Assembly: GCF_007483685.1 (NCBI RefSeq)
Contig: NZ_VMKN01000001.1
Span: 1,476,393 to 1,540,392 of the forward strand
Reading direction: 5' to 3'
DNA length: 64,000 bases
Source of the DNA: Litoribacter populi
GTDB lineage: Bacteria; Bacteroidota; Bacteroidia; Cytophagales; Cyclobacteriaceae
Each line of letters begins with the position of its first letter. Within the stretch, counting starts at the first letter, position 1. The notes beneath the pieces were generated by a model. That model did no database searches, was not told the DNA's origin, and saw only the letters and a program-made list of their open reading frames with translations. Shown piece by piece: positions 23,015 through 31,058 of the stretch. Both the position numbers and the translations under genes were made by a program.

Positions 23015-23827
23015 ATGAACTTAAAAGATAAGACAGTCGTCATCACAGGTGCGACTTCCGGCATAGGGGAGGCCTGCGCCAGGGTTTTTGGATTGGAAGG
23101 TGCCAAGGTGATTATCACCGGCAGAAACCAAGTAAAGTTGGATAACACACTGATAAAACTTCAAAATTATGGGATAGACTGTGCGGGTATCATAGCTGAT
23201 GCAGGTAGTGAGGAGGATAACAAAAAGATGGCAGAATTTGCCATTGCCCAATATGGTCGAATAGATGTTTTGATCAATAGTGCGGGCATTTCTATGCGTG
23301 CTTTGTTTGAAGATCTTGAGTTGGATGTTTTCAGAAAAGTCATGGATACAAACTTCTGGGGTACGGTTTATGCCACCAAATATTGCCTACCGGAGATTTT
23401 GAAAAACCAAGGTTCCATCATCGGTGTTTCTTCGGTTAACGGTTTTAGGGGCACTCCCGCTCGAACTGCTTATACGGCGAGCAAATTTGCCATGAACGGA
23501 TTCTTTGAATCCCTTCGAACCGAGGTGATGAAGCGTGGTGTACACGTGCTGGTGGCATGCCCTGGCTTCACCGCTTCTAACATCCGAAATAATGCCCTTA
23601 CCTCCGATGGAAGTACTCAAGGTGAGTCCCCGCGGGACGAGGACAACATGATGACTGCTACCGAAGTAGCCACCGAGATTTTGCAGGCAACCATGAAGCG
23701 CAAAAGAGACCTCATTCTCACCCGTCAGGGTAAACTTGCCTCTTTTCTCAACAAGTGGATGCCAGGAATGATGGACAAAATTGTGTACAATCACATGGCT
23801 AAGGAGAAGGACTCTCCGTTCAAATAG
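23015..23827 (+). CDS. short-chain dehydrogenase/reductase
   Basis: A 270-residue classical SDR. The cofactor motif TGATSGIG is at 11-18, N-S-A-G at 88-91, and the catalytic Ser139/140, Tyr153 and Lys157 in the YTASK motif are all present. Gly-Arg after strand 2 (TGRNQ) suggests NADP(H) preference. The C-terminus resembles DHRS7-like SDRs, but the substrate cannot be determined. It is followed after 24 bases by the large helicase-like gene in the same direction, so the two are probably co-transcribed. TATCTTTA about 25 bases upstream is one mismatch from the -7 promoter element. Confidence 0.88.
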   Translation: MNLKDKTVVITGATSGIGEACARVFGLEGAKVIITGRNQVKLDNTLIKLQNYGIDCAGIIADAGSEEDNKKMAEFAIAQYGRIDVLINSAGISMRALFEDLELDVFRKVMDTNFWGTVYATKYCLPEILKNQGSIIGVSSVNGFRGTPARTAYTASKFAMNGFFESLRTEVMKRGVHVLVACPGFTASNIRNNALTSDGSTQGESPRDEDNMMTATEVATEILQATMKRKRDLILTRQGKLASFLNKWMPGMMDKIVYNHMAKEKDSPFK

Positions 23828-23851
23828 TCCTAGTTATATAAACTCACCTCT

Positions 23852-26800
23852 ATGCTCAAGGAAATATTTCAGGTTTACCTCAACCGGTTAATTGATCTTT
23901 CGGCCAAAAATAAGGCGATTTATTTGCCCAAGTTGATTGGCAACCAGATGGTGGACCTGAAAAGCTTCCATTTCCTCCGCTCAAAGGATGCTTTCAGCTA
24001 TGTGGAGGCATTGATTGCAGGAAAGAAAAGTATCCCACTAATCAAGGTGCTCCACATGAGGGACCGGACTTCCAATAAGCTTTCCCGCCACCTGAACCGA
24101 CTACAACAATCTGTGAAACTCGCTGAGGAGGAAACTGGGGAGAAAAACCTTTATGTTGGATGGCCCTTCGTCGAAGGGAAGCTCATCAACGAACAGCCCA
24201 TAAAATGCCCTCTGTTGTTTTTTCCTGTAGATTTGGTCCAAAAAGATGGGGAATGGTGTCTGGAAAGAAGGGAGGAGGAATCTCTGATGCTCAACCATAA
24301 CTTTTTGCTTGCCTATTCCCACGCTACACAAGCTAAAGTGAATAGGGACCTTTCAGAAAGCTTGGAAGATTTGCCTAAAGATGCTACGGAATTTTTGACT
24401 GCCCTCTACAATTTTCTCAAGGAAAATTTAAATCTGAATTTCAACCAGGAAATGTTTGAGAAGAGCCTTCAGGATTTTCCTGAAAGCAGCAGGTCTGAGG
24501 ATCAAGAAAAATACAAGACGGGACTTTTGAAGTTACATTCCTATGCAGTTTTGGGGCAGTTTAGTCAAAAGGGCTCTCATCTGGTACGGGATTTTGAAGA
24601 GCTTATGGAAATGGAGGGGCCGGAAAGCCTCGAGGAGCTGTTTGCTGAGAGGTTTGCCGTAGACCCCGACCACCTGACCGAGGTGAGGGAAGATAACATG
24701 CTCAACGTCTTTCCTCTAGATGCTTCCCAAGAGGAGGTTTTCAAGGCTGTAAGGGCAGGGGAGTCCTGTGTGGTCGAAGGCCCTCCAGGCACGGGAAAGA
24801 GTCAATTGATCAGCAACCTGGTGGCCGACTATATCGCTCGAGGGAAAAAGGTGCTGGTGGTTTCCCAGAAGCGGGCTGCCTTGGATGTAGTGTATGACAG
24901 ATTGAAGCCCTTGGGATTTGGAAATTTTCTCGGATTGGTCCATGATTTTAGAGCGGATAGAAAAGATTTGTATAAAAAGGTTTCCGACCAGATTGAAGCT
25001 TTGGATCATTACAAGGAGCTAAATAGAGGGCTTGATGCCATTCAGTTGGAGAGAAACTTTATTAAGTCTGCCAGGCAGGTCAGCACCAATCTGGAGTATT
25101 TAGAGGATTTTAAAGCCGCACTCTACAATACTGAGGAGTGTGGAATTCCTATCAAACAGCTTTATGTCACTGGTAATGCTGCTGAAAAGGGTTTTGACCT
25201 TACTCAATATTACAAGGATTACCCTTGGGACCGGCTGGATGATTTTTTTAGGGATTTGAAAATCTTTCTAAAGTTTTATCCCAAATACCTAGAAAGAGAT
25301 TCTTTTTGGCTGCACAGGCTGGATTTTTCCAAATTTGGCCAAGGTGCGTTGCCCAGGCTGCGGGAAACGGTGAATGAAATCCTCGACCTCAAGGCTACTG
25401 CAGAAGCAACACTTTCAGAACTGATGGGACAAAGTTTCAGTCATTTGTTCATCTATGAATGCTATGCCCAAAAGCCCCAGTTAATCAAACTTCAAAAACT
25501 CATCATCAATGAACATAACTATCAGCTATTCTTAAATCTGCTGCCTTTTCCGGCAGGGGAATTTGACCTGTTATGGTTTAAGGGGAAAATAAGTACTTTT
25601 CAAAAACTGCTTAAAGAAGAGATCGAGTGGACCTTGCCGGATGAGGAGATTGAAAAGAGTCTGGGGAAAGCCATCCAGATTTTGGAGGCCAAGAGTTCAT
25701 GGATGGGAAAAGCTGCCCTAATGTTTGACCGAAAGGCCTACGGACAGGTGAAGGAGTTTCTACAGGCCAACAAATTGCCAGACAGTAAGGATGGACTCAA
25801 AAAGTTGGTAAGAAGGCTGGAAAACAGATTAAACTTGAACCATCAGTATGCCCTTTTTGATGAAAAGGGATGGATTGAGATGCCTCCAAAACCATTTGGG
25901 GAAACGGAGTTTAATGAGCGAGTAGGTGGATTGGTACCTATTATAGAAGCCCGACTTGTGGTGGAGGAAGTAGGTAAACTTGGTCCTTTTCTTTCCAACT
26001 CCAAGTTTGACTTTGAGTTTTTTCACCTGACCTTGGAGGAACTTTTGGGCATTACACATTTGATTGAGCACAAGCTCAACCAATGGGAACGATACCTGAG
26101 CACAGTGCAAATCAGGCACTTGCTCACCACCATCAAAAATGAAGGAATTGAAAATTTTAAAAAGAATCTGGATGAGGAGTATACCGAGCTAGTGATGCTG
26201 GATAAGCTGCGTAGAAAAGTAAGGAAGGTTGATTTGGAAATCATGAATAAATTAGCTCAGCAGTACTCAGAGCTATCTTTTGATGAAATCAAGTGGAGGT
26301 TCCTGTCTGGTCTGCGTGAAAGCTGGATTGACCATATTGAAACCAAATATCCGGTGCTGAGGGAAATTACCTCGGCAAAGTTTGAGCATATCATCCAAGA
26401 GCTTACCACATCGGTAAAGGAGAAACAGGAAATGGCTCGCTTTAATGCCGAACTCAAGCTTCGTGAACAAACTTTTCAGGAACTCGAGTTCAACCGATTG
26501 GGCAACATGGTCACCTATAGGGATCTTACCCATCAAGTGCGGAAAAAGAAGAAGGTTTGGCCGATGAAAAAGCTACTAGGAAACTTTAAGGATGAAATAT
26601 TCAGACTGATACCTTGTTGGCTAGCATCTCCAGAGACCGTATCTGCACTTTTTCCTATGCAGCAGGATTTTGACCTTGTCGTGTTTGATGAATCCTCCCA
26701 ATGCTATTCCGAAAAAGGCCTTCCTGCAATGTTGCGTGGAAAACAAGTGGTCATTGCTGGGGACAGTCAACAACTTCAACCATATGACCTATACAGAGTG

Positions 26801-27823
26801 AGGTTGGACGTGGAGGAGGAAGGGGTCGAAGTAGAGACCGATTCTCTGCTTGACTTGACCTCAAATTATTTCTCCAAATATTATCTTAACAGCCATTATC
26901 GGTCCCAGTCCTTATCCTTGATTCAATATTCAAACCAACACTTTTATGAAGATAGGCTGGAAATGTTGCCCGATAGGCTACTGCTCAATGATGAGTTTCA
27001 GGCCTTTGATCACGTACACGTGGATGGTATCTGGACTAAGCAGACTAACCCGGTAGAGGCTGAAGAGGTAGTGGAGCAAGTCCTAAAATGTCAGCATGCC
27101 TATCCTGGGGAAAGCATAGGTGTGATCACCTTCAACTTTTTCCAAATGGACCTTATCACGGACCTTTTGAGTAAACATTCAAAAGTGGCGAAAGGTGATG
27201 TGAAGGTCAAAAATATAGAAAACGTGCAAGGGGATGAGTTTGACCATGTGATTTTTAGCATTGGCTATGCCAAAAACAAAGCAGGAAAGTTTACTGCTAA
27301 TTTTGGTTTGCTATCAAAAGCAGGAGGAGAAAACAGGCTCAACGTAGCTATAACCCGTGCCCGTAGGCGGGTGACGGTGGTCTGTAGTATGTTGGCTTCC
27401 GATTTTAAAACCAAACACTTAACTCACGATGGGGTGAAAAGGCTTCGCGGATACCTAAGCTATGTAGAGCAGGTAGTCCAAGGAAGAAAAATGGAAATCA
27501 CTCCTAGACCAGTATTCGGTTTTCAAGCTGACTGGTTACTCACTGAGCTTCTGGCAGTGGAGTTGGGAGAGTTTGAGGTCAAGCGGCTTAATCTGTCACT
27601 CGTTTATGATTTAGCCATTAAGAAAGCGGCGAAGTTTGAAGGAGCTGTGCTTACCGACGACCAGCGCTTGTATGGCGCTAAAAGCGTGAAATCAGCTTTT
27701 GTCTATCACCCTGAGTGGTTAAAGGCCAAAAATTGGCCTGTCCATTTTGTGTTCAGCCGGCAGTATTGGTTACAAAACAAAGGTTTGATCGTCAGCCTTC
27801 TCGAGGGAAATTCAAAGATCTAA
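23852..27823 (+). CDS. large SF1 helicase-like ATPase (DNA2/NAM7 type) with DUF4011-like N-terminus
   Basis: A 1,323-residue cytoplasmic protein. The N-terminus (VYLNRLIDLSAKNKAIYL) resembles the DUF4011 start found in large SF1 helicases. Motif I is GPPGTGKS at 310-317, motif II is DLVVFDESSQ near 941, followed by 'VIAGDSQQLQP' (motif III), NSHYRSQS (motif IV) and 'NVQGDEFDHVIFSIG' with 'LNVAITRARRRVTVV' (motifs V-VI). About 600 residues without known motifs, rich in coiled-coil-like stretches, separate motifs I and II, a large insertion. The last 120 residues (ending FSRQYWLQNKGLIV) sit where relatives carry a nuclease-like domain, but no catalytic D-ExK is obvious. Its role could be RNA or DNA remodelling. 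The stop codon overlaps the convergent gldH stop. Confidence 0.8.
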   Translation: MLKEIFQVYLNRLIDLSAKNKAIYLPKLIGNQMVDLKSFHFLRSKDAFSYVEALIAGKKSIPLIKVLHMRDRTSNKLSRHLNRLQQSVKLAEEETGEKNLYVGWPFVEGKLINEQPIKCPLLFFPVDLVQKDGEWCLERREEESLMLNHNFLLAYSHATQAKVNRDLSESLEDLPKDATEFLTALYNFLKENLNLNFNQEMFEKSLQDFPESSRSEDQEKYKTGLLKLHSYAVLGQFSQKGSHLVRDFEELMEMEGPESLEELFAERFAVDPDHLTEVREDNMLNVFPLDASQEEVFKAVRAGESCVVEGPPGTGKSQLISNLVADYIARGKKVLVVSQKRAALDVVYDRLKPLGFGNFLGLVHDFRADRKDLYKKVSDQIEALDHYKELNRGLDAIQLERNFIKSARQVSTNLEYLEDFKAALYNTEECGIPIKQLYVTGNAAEKGFDLTQYYKDYPWDRLDDFFRDLKIFLKFYPKYLERDSFWLHRLDFSKFGQGALPRLRETVNEILDLKATAEATLSELMGQSFSHLFIYECYAQKPQLIKLQKLIINEHNYQLFLNLLPFPAGEFDLLWFKGKISTFQKLLKEEIEWTLPDEEIEKSLGKAIQILEAKSSWMGKAALMFDRKAYGQVKEFLQANKLPDSKDGLKKLVRRLENRLNLNHQYALFDEKGWIEMPPKPFGETEFNERVGGLVPIIEARLVVEEVGKLGPFLSNSKFDFEFFHLTLEELLGITHLIEHKLNQWERYLSTVQIRHLLTTIKNEGIENFKKNLDEEYTELVMLDKLRRKVRKVDLEIMNKLAQQYSELSFDEIKWRFLSGLRESWIDHIETKYPVLREITSAKFEHIIQELTTSVKEKQEMARFNAELKLREQTFQELEFNRLGNMVTYRDLTHQVRKKKKVWPMKKLLGNFKDEIFRLIPCWLASPETVSALFPMQQDFDLVVFDESSQCYSEKGLPAMLRGKQVVIAGDSQQLQPYDLYRVRLDVEEEGVEVETDSLLDLTSNYFSKYYLNSHYRSQSLSLIQYSNQHFYEDRLEMLPDRLLLNDEFQAFDHVHVDGIWTKQTNPVEAEEVVEQVLKCQHAYPGESIGVITFNFFQMDLITDLLSKHSKVAKGDVKVKNIENVQGDEFDHVIFSIGYAKNKAGKFTANFGLLSKAGGENRLNVAITRARRRVTVVCSMLASDFKTKHLTHDGVKRLRGYLSYVEQVVQGRKMEITPRPVFGFQADWLLTELLAVELGEFEVKRLNLSLVYDLAIKKAAKFEGAVLTDDQRLYGAKSVKSAFVYHPEWLKAKNWPVHFVFSRQYWLQNKGLIVSLLEGNSKI

Positions 27824-28272
27824 TTTCGGGTGATTTTAAAGCCCACAGCTTCAATTCCTTTCAATTCCTTTTGTCTCATGTATTGAACAAAAGAAATAGA
27901 CTGACCTGGATGCTCAAGGGGTAGGGTGTCGTACAAAGTATAGGTACTTCCAAACCCGTCACCTAAAGGTTTGCCAGTTTTGGGATCAAACAGCTGTAAA
28001 TTAACCAATTTTTCCTCAACGTTTTGTGAAACGGAGTCATTCAGGAAATACCTCACATAAAGATTGTGATAATCATAATCGGTATTATAACGAATCGCTA
28101 CAAAAGCTGTATTTCCTTCCATCTCAAAATTTGTGTCAAAGGAAACGGTATCTTCTATAGTCCATCTTATCGAGGGCATACCCTGAAATTCTTCAAAAAC
28201 TCGATTTTGGTCGCAAGCACTAAAAAAGCTCAGGCCCATCATCAGGGCCAGAGCCGGAAATATTCTACTCAT
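27820..28272 (-). CDS. gldH: gliding motility lipoprotein GldH
   Basis: A 150-residue lipoprotein: MSRIFPALALMMGLSFFSAC is the signal with lipobox, followed by the GldH domain (IRWTIEDTVSFDTNFEME ... YNLYVRYFL-like strands ... QYMRQKELKGIEAVGFKI). GldH is required for gliding and for stability of the Gld/Spr apparatus in Flavobacterium johnsoniae. The ATG at 28272 overlaps the end of ricT by 8 bases, so it is translationally coupled. The upstream part of the same open frame, to 28698, lies opposite the ricT tail and is rejected. Other gld genes are not in the window. Confidence 0.88.
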   Translation of the reverse strand: MSRIFPALALMMGLSFFSACDQNRVFEEFQGMPSIRWTIEDTVSFDTNFEMEGNTAFVAIRYNTDYDYHNLYVRYFLNDSVSQNVEEKLVNLQLFDPKTGKPLGDGFGSTYTLYDTLPLEHPGQSISFVQYMRQKELKGIEAVGFKITRN

Positions 28273-29707
28273 TGGTGTTATCGCCTTTGTTGTTGTTTTT
28301 TCCTTTATTTCTAGGAGGAAACTTCTTTTTCTTGTTTTCCCTAGGCTTGTCTGAATTGCCGCCAAGTGCCTTGTTGTCCATTCCTTGCCTTTGAGGTCTG
28401 TTGGGCTTTTTCTGCTGAGGCTTTTTAGATTCCTGATTCTTTGGACCAGCATCCGTCTGCTGTGGATTTCTTGGTTTTTTGGATGGTCTAGACTGTTGCT
28501 TGTCCCTTGGAGGTTTTCCGTCACCTTTTGGGGCAGGTTTTCTTTGCGTCTGAGCGGCAGGTTGGTTGCCTTGCTCCGGAGCTCCTTGAGGTCTCGGCTT
28601 TTTCTTTTTCTTTTTCTTCTTTTTAGTCGTTGTGCTGAACTTCTTGTCCAGTGCCTCAAGGTCACTGTTGTTTTTGGAATTATCCTCCTCACCCTCAAAT
28701 GCCGTATCGTGCTGAAGGTTGAATGGTTTTTTTCCTTCTTTGTTTAAAGCTATAATTTCTGCTACACGGTCACAGTCCACAGAAAACCAGTTGTTGTCGT
28801 TATTGTAGCTAAACCACATTAGGCGACGGAAGATGTCTGTTTTTTGAAGCTTTGCCGTGCCTGCCTCAGTCTGAAGAGGTTTTTCCACATTAGGAATATC
28901 CTTCAGAGCTGTCATATAGGTCTCCAGTTCATAGTTGAGGCAGCATTTCAGGCGCCCACACTGACCACTCAATTTTGATGGGTTGAGTGAAAGATTCTGG
29001 TATCGGGCAGCAGAGGTGCTTACGCTTTTGAAGTCATGTATCCAGGTTGAACAGCAGAGTTCGCGACCGCAAACCCCAATACCACCGATTCTACCGGCTT
29101 CTTGCCGAAGACTGATCTGGCGCATTTCAACTCGGATTTTGAACTCCGAAGCCAATATTTTGATTAGCTCTCGGAAATCCACTCGGTCATCAGCTGAGTA
29201 ATAAAAGGTGGCCTTTGAGTTATCAGCCTGATACTCTACATCGGAAAGCTTCATTTTGAGGTTTATCTCATCGATGATTTGCTTTGCGCGGTAAAGGGTG
29301 GGAATTTCCCGGTTTCGGGCTTCTTCCCATTTGTCAAGGTCCTTCTGGTTGGCTACACGGTAGATTCGCAGAATGTTATCGTCATTCTTGACCTTTCTTT
29401 TCTGCATTTGCAATCTTACCAGTTCGCCTTGTAGGGACACATAGCCGATATGGTGGCCATTTGGCACATCCACGACTACGGGGTCCCCGGTGGTAAAGCT
29501 CTGATGGTCGACGTTTCGGTAATATTCCTTTCTTCCGCCCTTAAACTTTATCTCTACTATATCGAATTTATCTACCTCCGGGATGCCCATATGGGACAGC
29601 CAGTCGAAGGAGTTCATTTTATTACAATCGCTCGTACCGCAAGTGCCGTTGTTTTGGCAACCCCCGGAAGTACCGGTGCCGGTGGAGCAGCTACTGCATC
29701 CTGCCAT
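28265..29707 (-). CDS. ricT: PSP1-domain protein RicT (YaaT), with long basic tail
   Basis: A 480-residue protein. An N-terminal Cys-rich stretch (CSSC, CQNNGTC) precedes the PSP1 domain (about 45-290) with the conserved GGIGVCGRELCCSTW and 'LSGQCGRLKCCLNYE', whose Cys clusters bind Fe-S in the Bacillus Ric complex. In Bacillus RicT acts with RicA and RicF in RNA processing and phosphorelay control. The last 120 or so residues are a low-complexity Lys/Pro/Gln/Asn tail including a run of nine Lys, absent from the roughly 275-residue Bacillus protein. The tail looks disordered and probably binds nucleic acid. gldH is coupled downstream, and a 14-bp palindrome lies 19 bases upstream. Confidence 0.88.
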   Translation of the reverse strand: MAGCSSCSTGTGTSGGCQNNGTCGTSDCNKMNSFDWLSHMGIPEVDKFDIVEIKFKGGRKEYYRNVDHQSFTTGDPVVVDVPNGHHIGYVSLQGELVRLQMQKRKVKNDDNILRIYRVANQKDLDKWEEARNREIPTLYRAKQIIDEINLKMKLSDVEYQADNSKATFYYSADDRVDFRELIKILASEFKIRVEMRQISLRQEAGRIGGIGVCGRELCCSTWIHDFKSVSTSAARYQNLSLNPSKLSGQCGRLKCCLNYELETYMTALKDIPNVEKPLQTEAGTAKLQKTDIFRRLMWFSYNNDNNWFSVDCDRVAEIIALNKEGKKPFNLQHDTAFEGEEDNSKNNSDLEALDKKFSTTTKKKKKKKKKPRPQGAPEQGNQPAAQTQRKPAPKGDGKPPRDKQQSRPSKKPRNPQQTDAGPKNQESKKPQQKKPNRPQRQGMDNKALGGNSDKPRENKKKKFPPRNKGKNNNKGDNTNE

Positions 29708-29725
29708 TTTCTATCTATATGTTAA

Positions 29726-29739
29726 GGGAGAACGTTCTC
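29726..29739. promoter_or_regulatory. perfect palindrome upstream of ricT
   Basis: GGAGAACGTTCTCC is a perfect 14-bp palindrome between the purD stop (29756) and the ricT ATG (29707). Its size and position suit a dimeric repressor site or a small hairpin; no terminator-like T-run follows on the minus strand. Confidence 0.45.
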
Positions 29740-29755
29740 CTCGTTAAATGGGTAA

Positions 29756-31048
29756 TTACTTACCGTAATTAAGGATATCCTGACCGATGTCTTTTCTATA
29801 ATAGACATCTTTCCAAGATATGGCTTCTACCTGCGAATAGGCATTTTTCAGGGCTTCCTCTATGCTATGTCCTCTGCCTGTGATACCCAATACTCTGCCT
29901 CCGCTGGTTAGAACTTTGCCGTTTTCGGCTTTGGTGCCCGCATGGAACACCATTGCTTGTTCAGACTGCTGGTTGGGCAGTCCGGTGATTTCATTGCCTT
30001 TTTGGTATCCTTCGGGATAGCCTCCGGCGACCATAACGATTGTAGTTGTGGCCGTATTATCTATTTGAAGGTCGTAGCTGGAAAGTGATTTGGTGCCGAC
30101 TGCATAGAGCATATCCAAGAAGTCACTTTTGATCCTAGGTAAAACCGCCTGGGTTTCTGGGTCTCCCATCCTGACATTGTATTCAATGACCTTGGGTTCT
30201 CCGTCTACATTCATAAGACCGATGAATAGAAAGCCTTTATATTTGACTCCTTCATCATGAAGTCCCTGGATGGTGGGTTGTACGATATTATGTTCTACTT
30301 TGGATATAAAGCTGTCATTGGCAAAAGGAACTGGGCTCACTGCTCCCATTCCGCCTGTGTTCAGACCGGAATCACCTTCTCCGATGCGCTTATAGTCTTT
30401 AGCGGCCGGCAGGATTTTGTAGTTTTCTCCGTCCGTTACCACAAAAACCGAAAGCTCGATACCTATAAGAAATTCTTCCACTACGACCTTGCTAGAAGCT
30501 TCTCCGAATTTCTGGTTGAGAAGCATGTCCTTAAATTCTGCCTCAGCTTCTTCATAGCTTTGACAAATAAGTACGCCCTTTCCAGCGGCTAAGCCATCAG
30601 CCTTAAGCACGATTGGAAGTTTTTGTTTCTTAATGAATTCAATTCCTTTCTCGACAGTGTCTGCCGTGAAAGTATCATGAGCGGCGGTAGGGATGCCGTG
30701 TCGAGACATGAACTGCTTGGAGAAATCTTTGCTTCCTTCTAATGTTGCGCCTTTCTGGTCAGGACCGATTACAGGTATGGATTTAAGGCTTGTATCTTGG
30801 GAGAAATAATCTACAATTCCTCTAACCAATGGTTCTTCAGGACCCACGACCACCATGGTGATGTCATTCTGAAGCACAAAATCCCGGATGGCATCAAAAT
30901 CATTGACGTTAAGGTTTACATTTTCTGCGATTTGGTCAGTACCAGCGTTTCCAGGAGCTACATAAAGCTTCTCACATTTATTGCTATTGGCTATTTTCCA
31001 AGCGAAGGCATGTTCGCGGCCTCCGCTGCCTAATAATAAGATATTCAT
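29756..31048 (-). CDS. purD: phosphoribosylamine-glycine ligase
   Basis: A 430-residue ATP-grasp enzyme for the second step of purine synthesis, joining glycine to 5-phosphoribosylamine. The start MNILLLGSGGREHAFAWKI is the standard family N-terminus. 'VVVGPEEPLVRGIVDYF', 'VLKADGLAAGKGVLI' and 'IEYNVRMGDPETQAVLPR' (metal and ATP binding) are all present. The ATG at 31048 is preferred to 31069, which would overlap recQ. It follows recQ by 10 bases and is likely co-transcribed with it. Confidence 0.96.
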   Translation of the reverse strand: MNILLLGSGGREHAFAWKIANSNKCEKLYVAPGNAGTDQIAENVNLNVNDFDAIRDFVLQNDITMVVVGPEEPLVRGIVDYFSQDTSLKSIPVIGPDQKGATLEGSKDFSKQFMSRHGIPTAAHDTFTADTVEKGIEFIKKQKLPIVLKADGLAAGKGVLICQSYEEAEAEFKDMLLNQKFGEASSKVVVEEFLIGIELSVFVVTDGENYKILPAAKDYKRIGEGDSGLNTGGMGAVSPVPFANDSFISKVEHNIVQPTIQGLHDEGVKYKGFLFIGLMNVDGEPKVIEYNVRMGDPETQAVLPRIKSDFLDMLYAVGTKSLSSYDLQIDNTATTTIVMVAGGYPEGYQKGNEITGLPNQQSEQAMVFHAGTKAENGKVLTSGGRVLGITGRGHSIEEALKNAYSQVEAISWKDVYYRKDIGQDILNYGK

Positions 31049-31058
31049 TTTTTTTGGG

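Noticed and set aside
23015-27823. SDR plus SF1 helicase as a defence system
   Set aside because: Flanking genes are housekeeping (rlmD, gldH, ricT), with no nuclease, methylase, toxin or mobile element signature; the gene composition looks like its neighbours.
27820-28698. A 292-codon open frame extending gldH upstream
   Set aside because: The extra part lies within the ricT coding region in another frame, is Arg/Lys-rich low complexity caused by the ricT tail, and the lipoprotein signal starts cleanly at 28272.
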